DNA of 64,000 bases from Sympetrum striolatum (GCA_947579665.1 OX388348.1:9982001-10046000), one strand, 5' to 3'; shown: positions 36,070-49,129, counted from the stretch's first letter. Numbers and translations: made by a program. Notes: a model not told the origin generated them from the sequence alone.

Positions 36070-36577
36070 TGTGGTAATTTGGCAAGGCAAGCGCCTTCGG
36101 CTCCTCTGTACCAATTCTTCGACGGTACGCGTCCTTTTTGCAGCTGCGCTAGCTTTTCCTGGAAATGCTAGGGCTCACGCTGAAAGGCACCACTCAAGCT
36201 GCCCGCGATAAATTTAACCTCTCTATGAGGACTGATTGAGACGCTACACTAGTCATTGTCTAGGGAGAGGCTGCACCTCTACCTGTACCCTTTGTGTTTA
36301 CTGGGTTGCGTCCACCCGGAGGAGTCGGGGTAGCGTCCTTCCAAAGAGTATATAAGGACTATGTTCCCAATGAGAAGTCACCATATCCTATCTGACCTTA
36401 GCTTGCTACGGGGCAGAGCCACCCTATCCACTTCATCATCTGACCTTAGCTTGCTATGGGGCAGATCCAACCTCGACATCATCTGACCTTAGCTTGCTAC
36501 GGGGCAGATCCAACCTCGATCCTCACCGACGATTCCCGTTCCGACTTTCGCTCCCCGTCGTAGTAACCACTACGACA
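36070..36577. mobile_element. Probable solo LTR
   Basis: A GC-richer 508-bp block starting TGTGGTAATTTGG and ending ACCACTACGACA, so TG...CA. It is flanked by CTAT at 36,066-36,069 and 36,578-36,581 (a 4-bp duplication). Internally there is a TATA-like GAGTATATAAGGACT near 36,350, and three tandem copies of a 43-49-bp unit beginning CATCTGACCTTAGCTTGCTA (36,385-36,525). No adjacent retroviral genes are seen, so recombination between two LTRs is the simplest origin. Strand is undecided. Confidence 0.6.
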
Positions 36578-36581
36578 CTAT

Positions 36582-39318
36582 CATTTTTATGAAATGAAGA
36601 TAACGAATAGTTATATCTTTCATTTTGATAATTTTTTTCTTTTGTGTGTTTATGAAACTGAAGTCAATGGTCCTGATTCTTCGTCTTCCTGTTCAACTGG
36701 TGGCTCGACATTTAATGATCGTTTTCCAAACTAACATTTTTTTCTTCGCAGTTTATATACGTTCGTTAATGGATAACCACATGGGTTTAATTGTTACGGA
36801 GCACCTTCCAGAAAATTTTTATGTTATATTAAAAGCATAGGAGCGGAAGAAGTTGGACGAATTAGAAATAGATTGACGTCATCGGTAGGCTTCGATCTAA
36901 CATATGTAGATAGAGCAATGATTATTTTAGCCGAGAAATTTGAATTATTTTATTAGATCGACGCAATGTAGATTAATTACCTAACATAAGAAACTGGATT
37001 CAAACTCCGCGACCGTATTTATTTATTGTTTACTCGATGGTCCGAGTAAAATAAGAAATAGCGCAAAACAAATAAGTAAACATTTACGATTGAATTGACT
37101 TGGCGACGTCCATGATATGATATGTATTTTTAATAACTTCCAAAAAGTACAAAAGGATTTTAATTTCATTTAAATGGTACTGAAATCGTTTGTGCTTGGG
37201 TCTGTGATACTCACCTTTGATTAGGCTGAACTTTAACATCGTCAAACATACGCGAGCTGCGTTGAATCGGCGTTATCAAGGAGTAAAGTAAACAAATTAC
37301 AAACCATTCGTGTTTATTTCACAGTATTGAGACGTACTACATCAGTCATTTTTGGCGATAGGATTAAAACATGGCTGCTTGGAGTGACACATTCACACAC
37401 ACACAAATCTTCTTTAAAGGAAAACCTCCCTTATTCGTCAGTTCAACACTGAAGTGGCAGAACTCGGTTGCGTAGGGAATTAATTTGGCTCCACAAACCT
37501 CTCTCTTTAGTTTACAAAAATAACCATACATCTTTAATAAATTTCATTTTGGCATTGATTCCCGTTTTCAGGAGTTAACCGCAGCGCCTTCGCAATTTGG
37601 CGAATTCCAAATGTATTTGATTTTACAAAATTGTATGTCTCACGTTTGCTGACGACGGAGAAATAGAAAAAGTGCGCGAAAGCGAACGAATTTCTGAGAA
37701 ATTTTTCAGTTATTTCAATAATCATTCACCGATGGCATTTATTTCGTTCAACTTGTTTGGAGTCACTGGGTTAACTCTCTTAAACGTCGAAAATCCAACC
37801 AAAATGGTAAATATCGTTAGAAATTCAACATTAACCGCGTTTTATCTCAACAAAGAAATTAGACTTACTTTTAATTCTCTCTCGCACCCATTCCATTCGT
37901 GAAATATTTTCGATGTGTAGGTTACGCATGTTTGATTTCTTGTGCATGCGGAATGCAAGATGCCGTTCGAGATCATTCAAGAAATTAAGTATTCCATTGT
38001 TTCTATGCCCAAAAGTTTTGCCTGCCATTTTAAATTTAATCTTTCATCATCCTTTGGCAACAGAAAATTGAGGTTTACCTATTTACGCTTCAAATAGCGG
38101 TGCTAATTAATTAGTCTGTGTTGAAAGACGTGCACCACTCCATTCTGAAACAATGCGACGGTCACTGTAATGCCTCGAAGAAAGTTAATTGACGTAAGTA
38201 TTTGAAACATTTCGTTTTGTGATTACATTCTGCAATCGATTTCTTTGCGAACACATTAGTTGAAGCTAAAGATGTTTCCATTCATTTGACAGTGTCAGTT
38301 GACAGTGTCAAAAGTGAAATTTAACTAGCAACCCTTCCGTGAGTGCATGTCCCATCATTGTTCATCATCTTGTCAACTTCCGTAGAAATTCTGTAGACTA
38401 CCTCAAATTTTAAAGAGATAAAGGCAGTGTCAAAGCCTAATTACTATCAAGGAATTGATTATTTTTCCGAGTTTCTGTTCACCATCTCACTCAAACAGAG
38501 CCTAAACACACCTGAGGCCGAGGGATTATACATTTAATATATTAATTGGAATCCTAAATCAAAATAATAACTTATTAAGATAAATTAATGAAAAAAATAA
38601 TTCGAATGAATACTGCGCCCGGAACTACAACATTCGCGCAAATCCGTCGATGTAATTGCATTTTGGTGCTTTTTACAATTAACCTCCTCTTTCGGCCCTT
38701 TGAAGTTTAGGACCTCTTATAATTAAAAGTACATTTGGAATGAGCGAAGTTTTTCTGCAATTCACAAAGGATTATGTCCTCCTTCGACAATGGTAATACA
38801 TCTCGATTACTCTCAATGAAAGAAGAAATTAGAAGACATCATTCCAAGATAATAACAAAAATCAAGGAACCTTTCAACACTTCGACTTGGTTCAAGCAAA
38901 ATCGAAATTGGATTTTACGTTCATTCCAAGAACTTGAGCTTTTTCTCGCTAAAATGCCTCACTTAAAAATCATATGACCGCGGTATATGTACAAACGTAG
39001 TCTTCTTTAATTTTGGTTTTCATTTTCTCAAACTATAATCAGCAATTATATACGAAATTCATAATGATAATAGTCTTTTATCACAAAAGATGCTATCTTA
39101 TGGAATCATATTTTTATATTTACATAGCAATAGAGTGAAAATCATCCTTTGCCGGCCCTTACGTCGCTGATTGATTTCTCAGTCTTGTACTTTTTATGCG
39201 TCACCGTGATGTTAAATTAACTTCTCCTGCGGACTGATATCAAACAGCTTCTTCGGTCGAAATAGAGGCCATTTTGTTATGGTTTTCAACCACAAAATGG
39301 CGGTAGGATGCAATAATG
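36582..39318. other. Sequence downstream of the DIP-like gene
   Basis: No supported gene. Short frames at 36,625, 37,672 and 38,774 lack motifs or splice support. It may hold the gene's 3' untranslated region close to 39,318. Confidence 0.35.
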
Positions 39319-39506
39319 TCACCGCGCTCCGCCCCTGCCCACCAACAGCAGTAGGATGAGCAGAGAAGCGTTGATCAGAGCAGCATCCGGGACTGGAGCA
39401 GTTTGAGAAGCTGCAGTGGATGCAGCCGCACCGCTGCCACTTGGAGAATCCTCCAGCACCACGCTTTTGGCCCTGGAGCTCTGTCCTTTCGTCACTTCCG
39501 GCAAAC
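39319..39506 (-). CDS. DIP/IgLON-like protein, C-terminal GPI-signal exon
   Basis: Last coding exon of an Ig-superfamily neuronal surface protein. It begins after acceptor TCTCTTGTAG and completes a Gly codon left open by the donor at 42,857. It continues LPEVTKGQSSRAKSVVLED, a Ser/Ala linker (SPSGSGAAASTAASQ), then small residues followed by a hydrophobic tail (ASLLILLLLV) and TGA. Such a tail is the expected GPI-anchor signal of DIP/lachesin proteins, placing the protein on the outer leaflet of the plasma membrane. Reading phases join all three exons found here. Upstream Ig exons are not in the window or not recognised. Confidence 0.82.
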
Positions 39507-42500
39507 CTACAAGAGAAATGCCGAGGATTATACGAAAACCGAAATAAATTTCATTGAATATATTCCATGCGAATCTCTAGGCTAACTTTAATTGTTTTCT
39601 ATGAATGTAGTCTTGTAGCATTCAGCAACAGCAATCAAAGCTGTACATCTCAAGCGGAATTCCGATCATGATTTCCATGCTTCTGAGTTATTCCTGTCAT
39701 TAAATATTTGACCGTTATTGTTCATAAGACATCAATGTTTGCAATATTGCAAAAAATAGAAGTAGTACATTGATTGCGATTATTAGTGAAAAAATGTAGT
39801 GCCATTATTCTGCGATGCCCCAACTAAAAAACAGCCTTTTATAATATGCGATGAGAAAACTAAAACTTCGAGTGTCATTTTTTAATTACCCTACGTTGCG
39901 CTGCATTTCAAATTTTAAATTCGCTTTGGAGATTTATTTTTGTTTGTACTTTATTTGAGACAGTAAATTAGCCTTATTTTGGTAGCATATTTTAAAATAA
40001 ATTGGATATAAGGATGTATCTTATTCAAGGAAAAAGGGCCACATTGAATTTATAAAGGGCTTACTCTTATTGCACTAAAAATATGTAATCATATTCAGTT
40101 CCTGTGTCGATAAAAACGAAAATCAACATTCCTTCAAATGGAGGAAAGTTTACGAAACATTTTAAAAGTAAGCAAAGGCCTTCGTAGATAACACTGGGGA
40201 ATAATGTTTAACAAAATGTCTGTCGTGTTCAATTTTTCAGCTGTTTTTAAGTAAAATAGGCATACAGATTTGAAAACTGTTGCTAGTTTTCTTCTATAAC
40301 TTAAAGTTTCTTTCTACATCTTATAGTAATATTACCACACTCCGACTTATGAATGTGGACGAATGTGTTGCATTTGGTATACCTATATGATTTGGCGAGA
40401 GCCCAGAGATCACTCAAGCGACTTTAACTTTTTTATAGTGAAAATGTCAGGCTATAACTAAAACACAAATTTAAATTAGATTATCTTCGTTTACCATCAG
40501 CTATACGAGCTATCATCGTACGCCTTATTCAGCTGAAATCCGATTTTTCCAAGAATTACCCTATTTCGTGATGCTCTTATAAAAGTATGGCGAAGGCCAA
40601 ATTGATAAATAGTGGACACGTGCCCTGGAAGATTCGTGCGAATCCGTTAGTTAATTTCCCACTAACCTGGTGTTTCCCCATGCCGGTACAAATTTTCAAT
40701 TCTCAAAATTGTTTATCATCGAGTCGGGACGGGTTACCATAATTCAATCACAATAATATTTATTAGATAAGTTAATTAGGCCAAACCGAAAAAAATGTTG
40801 GGCATGCTTATTTGATTTAGCGAAATAAATATTTTCTCTCATATCTTGGAACACCTTAATGTAGTACATATATTTGATGGGTTTAGTTTTTGTTGCGACT
40901 GTTGGAGAACCAGGGGAAAATTTCTACGTATTGTATGCTCCAAGAAAAGTAGTATGCAAGAATGTTTACCTTTATACGTATGCTTGTCATTATATAAAAG
41001 AACAAATCTATGAACACAATTTGACTTTCAGTAACTACATTGAGTCTTTGAACTCATTGAGCTGTATATTTGGTTAGTTTTCGTTAACTTTCCTGAGTAT
41101 ACCTATCTTGTATGACTTTTGGGACAAAGAGAGAGTATCCTGTAGCTTAAAAAGTTGACGTGATAGAGAAAAACTGGAGTCATTTTTGGAATCAGAGGCA
41201 ACACATTTGTTAAAAACAAGTGTCAGATCTAAGCCAACAAAATTTGTGTTCCCCAGTGTAATATGTCTACGTAAGGTTTCTGCAAGCCACCTTTCGGCGT
41301 TTGGCAGGTGGTGCAAGATTAATAATTAATGCAGCAAAATTGATCTTAGAAATAGTTCTCTAATGACGAAGCCTAAACACGCTTCTGGAGGAAGGTGCCA
41401 CACGTATGCAGGGGCTGCTCTTGGATGCAGGGGTTCGATTAACTCGATAGATTGCGAGAAAGTAATGTATTCGCAATTGTCTACTTTATCGGTTTTCATT
41501 CAAAATTATTATTCCGCAAAATGTCAAATGAATCACTGAACTTTTTTCTTATAAATTAGAATCTGCGTCTCAGATTTTATATTAAGAATTTGTCTCGATA
41601 TGTGCTTCGAAATGACAAACTTGATAACAAATTCTATGCGAGCGATGGTTGATAAGTTATTCCTCCTGACACAAATCAATTGATGGATTTTTTCCTTTTT
41701 CTTTTGTACGAATTAGATAATTCCTTCAAATGTTCGTCTCAGTATCATTTATGGCTGCGATAATGTGAGATTTCCTAAAGTATTAGTGATTATGAGTGAT
41801 GGCGTTGCTTCTTGTGGTTTTGTGAGAATCACATCTCCTCTCTATTATCTAAAACAAAGCCCCATAAATCTATACCTACTGCCTTAGCCATAATTTGCAT
41901 AAATCAGAGAATAAAGTGAAATTAAGAGTTGCGATGAATATAACCTCCAACAAACAATCACAAGCTATGTTATAATAATATTTCTCGTTTTCCATATTCC
42001 AAATACGAGGAGCTACCAAAATTTCCGAATTTTTCAATCTAAAACATACGGAACAGCCCATCTCCTAGTTTAGAAGTCGCCGTGGATTCACCGATGGCCT
42101 CATTTCTGGAAGTCTTGCTCAACTCCTACAGAAACCTCTTCTATTAAGTCGAAATGCCGCCATTTTAAGTTAGGGAAGGCAGGAGGATGGGAGTCTATTT
42201 TGTTAACGACAAGTGATATGTCGACGTATCGTCATGGAGCACCAGTCAGCCCTTTATCTTCCTCATCTCTGTGTGTTTTCCCTCAGGCGTCTCAAAATAT
42301 CCAACGCGATCACAACCATCATTGATATTTGTTTTGGGTTTCGCCGGTGGAGTTGACGATGGACCTGGATGCATCTTCCAGAGAATCCCGACCATCTTTG
42401 GAACGCTTAAAAAATAACTCCAGTGCTCTTGCCTTGCTGCAAGCTTGTTCGCCAGAAGTTTTAATATAAACAATATTTGATGCAAGTTACCTCCTTACTA

Positions 42501-42857
42501 TCAGCAATTTCTATAATCGAAAAGACGCAGCTCAACATTGCGAACATTTCCGCATGTTATGATATTGGCGCTGCACAGCTGAAACGTACAGCGACGGAAT
42601 TCCGCTCTACAGCAAGTTCTGTCAGAATGAAATAATTTTCGGAAATTTTGAGTGGCACCTCGTGTGGTTCGGAAAACATCATCTGAATCATATGAATGTG
42701 CTGTTACCCATTTTGGGAATCACTGATCTAAAGAGCGATTTACTTACCATCGTTCAATAGGATGCTTTCATTTACCTTTCAAACATTTTCAGAAGGAAAC
42801 AAACTCGGAAATATCTTGTATGCTTTCCATTAAATTGACCTGTAATAGTAAACTCAC
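39507..42857. other. DIP-like gene intron (3.35 kb)
   Basis: Bounded by a consensus donor (GTGAGT) and acceptor (TCTCTTGTAG) on the minus strand. No internal gene recognised. Confidence 0.6.
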
Positions 42858-42920
42858 CTCCATCAATGGCGAGGTGATAATCTGTAGACCCAGGAGGGAC
42901 TCCTGTGTATATTTTAACCT
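42858..42920 (-). CDS. DIP/IgLON-like protein, linker exon
   Basis: A 63-bp exon between acceptor CAATTTCAG and donor GTGAGT. It joins in phase to the Ig exon to give LYE followed by VKIYTGVPPGSTDYHLAIDG. LYE plus a short variable linker after the third Ig domain is where DIP proteins carry their pre-anchor linker. Micro-exons of this size are common there and may be alternatively used. Confidence 0.8.
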
Positions 42921-43947
42921 CTGAAATTGAAAGAAAGAAAATAGGTGTTGGGCATTTCGCCTCAAAACAAAATATTACGGTTAAAAATCACGACGGTAGC
43001 GACAGAATTTGAAAGAATAATTAAATATCATTAGGTAAATGCAGTAAATATTAATTCAGAGAATTAGCTGAATTGTGTTCGCAAAATTCGTAGATAAATC
43101 GTTGCGAAGGACTTAAATTTTGTTGTTATGGGAACGTGAGTCCCTTAGTGACATCGGTTTTTAGAATTTCAAAGTTAACTCGGAGGATTTCTAATCTTTA
43201 CATTTCGTGGTTTACGAAAGATTTTTAATGCCATTATTGTTTTATTTATTAATCTAAGTTCGATCCTTCGATTGGACTATCCTAATTATAGTTATTCTTA
43301 ATAAAATTATGATCTTGTTTAAGTTAATATATCTAAAAGGAATCAGTTGGGTTTTAGAAAATGCGTGCCATTGTTTTCATATTTTTATGTATATTTATAA
43401 AACTTCTTTTTTAATGCAATGAAATACAGAAAATTTCGCTTTTTTCATTCATGTCTTTGTTGGTGTTATCTGGCATTGTGGGCTTGCATTATTCAACATA
43501 CGCGGAAGGTTTTTCCAAAATAAACACATTTTTCGTCATTTATGAACTTAAAGGCATTTTAAGAAAATAGTGAATGCCTATCTGGAGGTTAGATTATGAA
43601 AATGACCAGTGGAAAATTATAAACTAATAACATATCCATACCATTAATGGATCGGTAGATCAATCAATACAATCCCGGACACAAAAAGGAAAAACAGCGC
43701 TAGGAATCAAAAACAAAGTGAAAGGAGGAAACAGACGGGTGAGTTAAAAATCGGTGCTTACACAAAATATCATCACGATACAATTTTAGCGTGAAATTTA
43801 TGAAGACATATTTTATTTGATCGTTTGAAGGTCTTATTTGAACCAATAAAATCGACAATAGGAAATGTGTGCGTCGAATCAGATCCAGAGCATAATTGTA
43901 CGCTATCCATTTTCAAAATAAGTAATCGAATTTTGGTGGTTACTCAC
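42921..43947. other. DIP-like gene intron (1.03 kb)
   Basis: Both splice junctions fit consensus. AT-rich, nothing inside. Confidence 0.6.
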
Positions 43948-44096
43948 CGTAGAGTCTGAGAGTGCCTTCCGCTCTGCCCAAAGAATTGGTTGAGACGCAG
44001 TTGTAGGTGCCGATGTCCGAGCGTCCGAAGCCGCGTATCGTGAGGCTCATATAGACCTTGTAAGAGGCCTTGCTCTCCTTGATGATGTACTTGGGA
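43948..44096 (-). CDS. DIP/IgLON-like protein, third Ig domain exon
   Basis: A 149-bp exon encoding the C-terminal half of an I-set Ig domain: PKYIIKESKASYKVYMSLTI, then the F-strand signature SDIGTYNCVSTNSLG with the disulfide Cys, and AEGTLRLY. The YxIKExxxxYxxxMxLTI...NSLGxxEGxxxLYE pattern is characteristic of Dpr-interacting proteins and lachesin, which wire neurons through Ig-Ig recognition with Dpr partners. The acceptor is TTCCTCCCGCAG and the donor GTGAGT. The exon is GC-richer and more conserved-looking than its surroundings. The exact DIP paralogue cannot be told. Confidence 0.85.
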
Positions 44097-45029
44097 CTGC
44101 GGGAGGAAATCAGTGTTAACGAATCGCATTGGTGAAGTATTCGTTAGAAGGGTTTCCACCCGTGCGGGGGAACAGCTGAGAAATGTGACTTCTTCGAGTG
44201 CCTACGGTAGTTTTCAACTCATTGAATGTCTGGGAAATTGAAAAAGTACCTCTATTTATTGCTTTAAGAGAAAAATTGTCTGCGAGGAAATCATTTATCG
44301 ACTCTTTGTGATCTTATCGCATCCATTCTTCTTTTATTTCTAACTCTAGCCTTTCTCCAGAATATGCTTCTTAAAGACGTGGAAATATTAATGTGAGGAA
44401 TCGAGAGTAGGTTGCGCCCAATCCAAAAGAAAATCCACGAACGGTGGAAAACCATTTGAGTATCAGTAATGAAAAAAGAGACGCCGTGTGAATGGTGCAG
44501 TTTCGGCTCGATAATCGCAAATTGCTCTCAAGGAAACCTGCAGATTAATGGAATGGAAGTGGATTGTTCCATTTCATCCACTAATGCTTTGATTATTTCA
44601 TTTGAGGTTTTAATCTGATGCAACTACAAAGATATTCTTCGACACATGTAAGTATTGTCGGGGTAATTTGGCGGCCCAAGTTGTTACTATTCGCAGTTTG
44701 AAATCTCATTGGAAGCCAAAAGATTTGATCACCGCCTCAAAAATGCATTTTCTAGTGCTCATCTTACCGTTGAAATCAAAACAGGTGAGATTAAGAGAAA
44801 AATGCGAACTATTTCAATGAAAATATATAGATTTATCGTATCTTATTTTCACGAACTTAAGCACGTCACCTTAGATAAAGACTAAATCACGGTGAATAAT
44901 ATACCTGAGAGTGACATTTTTATAGGAATGTGTACACAATCGCAATCGAAATCTAAATTAAATGTCGTTTGAAGCTAATTACACTGATCTACAAAAAAGA
45001 TTTTTGTTGTCTCACAAGAAAAATATTTT
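44097..45029. other. DIP-like gene intron sequence
   Basis: Non-coding. Upstream DIP exons would have to lie further right on the minus strand. I found none up to 64,000, so the LINE and the Polinton-like element probably sit in one large intron. Confidence 0.45.
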
Positions 45030-47590
45030 ATTTTTTTAAATTTTTTTAGTAGCATCCCCCGTGGTTGGGTATTAGCGACCACCATTAATCCTTGTTACAT
45101 ATTTTGTGTTACATTCAACTGTTTTATAAATGGAACTAATACATGAATACTGTTTAAAACCTCCTGCTTGTCAGTAAAGATTATATTTTGTAGCAGATCC
45201 GCATTCTTAGATCAAATCGCGAAGTTTGGCTTCATTTATAATCCCTATTATACTGGTACATTGCTCGTGTTGGCTGAGGAGCGCGTCGATGGTTCCATTG
45301 AGCTGGTATTTTCTTCTCACGTTTTCGTATTTGGGGCACGTTACTAATATGTGTTCTGTGGTAAACTGGATTCCGCAGGTATCACAAATTGGTGCTGCTT
45401 CTCTCTTTAGTAGGTGTTCATGGGTTATTTTCTTGCGGCCGATTCTCAGTCTTGTGAGGAGTAATTGGTCCCTCCTGGTGAATTTTAGTGCCGGGTTTGG
45501 ATCGTACGTGTTTTTTCTCACTTTATGGATATAGCTCTTCTTGTTTTTCTGGCCCCATTCCTCGTTCCATTTACGATCAACTTGGCGACTCATTATTCTT
45601 TGAAATTCATTTGCAGTGGCGTAGTTATCTTGATTCGTGTTTCTTATGTAATTTACTGTTTTTGCTAACTCTTTAGTATTGTGAGACCTTCTAGTCGGGA
45701 GTCCGCCAAACCAATTGATATTTTTCCCCTAGCTTTGGTTATTTGCTGTATTATCCTGTCGAATGGAGGTTCTGGGTATTCCGCTTCGATTGTCGAACAG
45801 GATTAGGCAGTTTTCTCTCCATTGATGAGAGTTTTTTTTATCGATTTCAATATAATTGAGGCCTGGCACGTTTTTTCACTGTGCCATGATGGTACTTCTT
45901 CGATGATCATTTCTCCGTTAGGTAGAAGAGCTGCGCATCCAACTGAGTTTTCGTTCTTATGCGTGTTTGTGTAAATGATCTTGTGTCTGGGGTAAAGAGC
46001 TACAATTTCTCCTAGAGATTTCCCAGATAACTCGATTGTGATGTAGGTTTCCTTGGTCCATGGTGGTTCTTCACTTTGACATTTTTGGTAAATGCTTGGA
46101 ATTTGTATTTGAAGTTCTTGGGCGTATTTCTTAGCTCTGATCTCGAGAGGTAGTGGTAGTTTTGGCTGGTTTTCATATATCGTCTCGTTCGGAGGTTTGC
46201 TGAGAAGTTCAAAAATCTGATTTTTCGGACAACTGAGCATTTTTATAGCGTAATTCAAAGTTAGTTTTTTTCGTCGCAGATTCAGAGGACTTGGCTTGGG
46301 CTTCGCTTAGTATACTGGCAACTGGACTAGTTACAAAAGCACCTGTGGCGATTCTCATTGCTGTATTGAGTATTGGATTGAGTTTCTTGAGGATATCATT
46401 CTTTGCCGAAGCGTATATCATGCAGCCGTAATCCAACTTGGATTGGATCAAAGCTTTGAATGTATTGGTTATCATTTTTTGGTCAGCTCCCCATCCATTG
46501 GCGGATAGTGATTTCAGAATGTTCAGTCGTTGATTACATTGGTCCTTTAGGTTATCTATGTGGGGTTTCCATGTGAGCTTTGTATCGATGATCAAGCCCA
46601 GGATCTTCATTTCTCTACTGAATTTGATTTCCTCTTTCCCCATGTTTAGCTTCGGTGTGTCGACACGGTTCTTCCTGCTAAACATGACTGCTTGGGTCTT
46701 ACTGGCCGAAAATTTGATCCCGTTTAAGTCTGCAAATTGGCATATTTTATCTAAAGTTGTTTGCATGATTACTTGCATGGTTTCTGGATTTTTTCCTTTG
46801 GTGAATAGGGTTATGTCGTCCGCAAATAAGGTAATTTTCACTGGAGGCTGGATGTATTTGTGTACGTCATTGATGGCAAGGAGGAATAATATGACACTAA
46901 TTACTGACCCCTGCGGGACCCCGTTAACCATCTGTACCGTCTGTGAAAATGCACCGTTCACTCTCACTTGAATTGTTCTATTCCGGAGAAAATTTTCAAT
47001 AAACCAAAGAAGATTTCCTGTAATTCCATGATCAATTAATAACTGGACTATTCTTCTCCTCCATACCATGTCGTATGCTTTTTCGATGTCCAGGCATATG
47101 CCCAGTAAGTTTTTTTGGCAGGCGAACGCGTTACATATGTCTGATTCAAGGGCCACAATGCAGTCTCTGGTCGAACAGTTTTCTCTAAAGCCACTCTGGG
47201 CCTTTGTTAAAATATCTTTAGAGTCCAGGTACCATTTCAGTCTCGCGTTCACTATTTTCTCCAAAATCTTGCAGATACAACAGGTAGGAGCAATTGGTCT
47301 ATAACTACCTTCGTTGTCCTTAGGTTTTCCAGGTTTGTGGACTGGTATAACAATGGCGTGGCCCCAGATACTGGGGAATAGTTTTTTCTTCCATATAATA
47401 TTTTAAATTGTTAATAGAGTCTTCAGTGCCCTATCTGGTAACTGTTTCAGGAAAATGTTTGGTATATAGTCAGGTCCTGGGCTTGTATTTTCACTAGTGA
47501 GTAATCTTTTCTTTAGTTCTTCCATGGAAATTTCTTTGTTGAGAGGGTCGCCGGGTGTTTCATCTTTTCGTTGCAGTGTTGATCTTTCAG
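45030..47590 (-). mobile_element. I/Jockey-group LINE with RNase H, 5'-truncated
   Basis: Read right to left. 47,540-47,265 gives SPGPDYIPNIFLKQLPDRAL, then IWGHAIVIPVHKPGKPKDN and SYRPIA. The frame 47,264-46,209 (351 codons) holds QSGFRENCSTRDCIV, LDIEKAYDMVWRR (RT motif A), NGVPQGSVISVILF (motif B) and LFADDITLF (motif C, FADD). A frame change near 46,240 leads to an RNase H-like segment (46,258-45,803) and then a C-terminal finger, CDTCGIQFTTEHILVTCPKY. A T-rich stretch at 45,030-45,055 is the probable poly(A) end. An in-frame stop near 47,400 and the shift make it inactive. It lies in the DIP-like intron. Confidence 0.85.
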
Positions 47591-47779
47591 TCCTGTTTTT
47601 ATTTAAATTTTATTTTATTAAATATTTCATTCTGATGGTATCTCCTGAATTTCATCATGATATCGGTTTTTCCCTATCATGCAAGGTTTCCGAGAAACAG
47701 GCATATTCCACATTACATTATATATCCATATTCAACATTTTAATACTTTCTGTATTCTTCACGATTTTAAAACATTGTG

Positions 47780-48760
47780 GCACACCTGGAAAGTTGGAAA
47801 TTACGATTTTCTGCTGTTTTGCCTGTGGAGCCAACAGTCCAGCATATTAGGATTTGTCACTTTTCCGAAATCTCCGAATGAAAGTGTTCCCTGTGCTCAT
47901 GGTAAAGATTTTCCGGGAATTGGTGCAGGAAGTGTACTTTTAAGAACACATTCAAATTTTTATAAGATGTCCTAAGATCGTTGACAATATCACGGTGATT
48001 TTCCTCCTTTCGATTTCCCAAAAACTCTGAGTTTGAATGCTTGCCAAGCTGCTTTCTCCAGTGGATCCTCAAACTTTTCATTCTTCATTGGTGGATCCAT
48101 AAATATTCGTCCTTTAATTTTTGCGTCACTAATTTTAGGAAACTTCGGTTTATAAAGTTCATAAAACCAGGAGTACTATCCGTAGCTTTGACGAAATTCT
48201 TCATTAATCCTAGTTTGATATGTAACGGATGTTGCTACACATTTTTAGGATTACATAATGGGTCATGTTTCTCATTTTCAGTTCAGGAACGCGTATTTCA
48301 TGTTTAGGCCATTCTTTTGTAACAAAATTTTTTTTCTGTACCAACCATCCCATTCACAGAAAAACAATAGTACTTGATTTAAACAAGCTGCAGACCAAGA
48401 ATAAGTGCAATTATCATAAAATCGTCACAAATATTCCATTCATGCACTGCATTTGAAGCTTAGAAATTTCAGTTGTTAGTATGCTTGTTTCATGCTAGCG
48501 GAGTGAGCCTCCGGTACTGATGGGAATGTATTTCCATAATGCAGAACACAGCTGTTAAAATAACTTTAGAGGAATCAATGAACCATTCTGAAAAACGAGC
48601 CATTCTCTTGGGTTTCGTTGATTACCAATTGTCTCCACGAGAGAATAAATGTCATTACAAAACACTAAGCAATTTTTTTCAGAAAAATAGTCTTTAAATT
48701 CAGAATGACAATTACTATAAGCACATATCTTTGTTTTCTTGTGAGAACACATCCTTTTAC
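47780..48760 (-). pseudogene. Repeated arthropod gene of unknown function, C-terminal part
   Basis: A decayed copy of a gene family that recurs in many arthropod genomes. The blocks in order are CLVFCNDIYSLVETIGNQRN, WFIDSSKVILTAVLHYGN, EWNICDDFMIIALILGLQL, then CEWDGWYRKK, KLGLMKNFVKATDSTPGF, FLGNRKEENH and FLKVHFLHQFPENL. It ends with a YxxEHxEHFHxEI-type segment. Frame changes separate the blocks. The matching N-terminal part lies at 61,348-61,660 on the same strand, on the other side of the Polinton-like element. Function is unknown to me and it is probably transposon-borne. The family is identified from remembered motif order, not a search. Confidence 0.65.
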
Positions 48761-48962
48761 CCGCGAAGTAAGTAATTCAGACTGTACTAATACTAAATAC
48801 AGGTAAAAATACAAGGTAAAACAACCAAGAAGTTGGCCTAGTATGCTACTTTGTGACCACGAGTTAAATAAGGTAATCAATTTACGATAAGAAATAACAT
48901 AAGTAACAAAAAAATACTTGAGAATCAACAGTTTAACGTCCTTAAGTAACACAATCGAAATA

Positions 48963-48968
48963 CAAGGC
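48963..48968. repeat. Left target-site duplication CAAGGC
   Basis: Six bases identical to 60,534-60,539, directly abutting the inverted repeat. Six-base duplications are typical of Polinton integrase-mediated insertion. Confidence 0.9.
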
Positions 48969-49030
48969 AGTAGTATAAGCCCTACCTTGGCGATGGTGAT
49001 TAAGAAATTACGTAACAGGCTTAAGCAATA

Positions 49031-49114
49031 CCCCCACCCCTCCCCCACCCCCTCCCCGACCTCCCCCACCCCCTCCCCCACCTCCTCCCCCATCCACATC
49101 CCCCCAACCCAACC
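49031..49114. repeat. C-rich block in left TIR
   Basis: About 84 bases of almost pure C with A/T spacers, as runs of 3-6 C. The complementary strand can form G-quadruplexes. It is mirrored at 60,389-60,471. Confidence 0.85.
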
Positions 49115-49129
49115 CATTGTGGAAAAAAA

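Noticed and set aside
48665..49117. 150-codon minus-strand frame starting with Gly/Val repeats
   Set aside because: It crosses the Polinton boundary and reads the G-rich TIR block and the older repeat gene, so it is an accident of composition.
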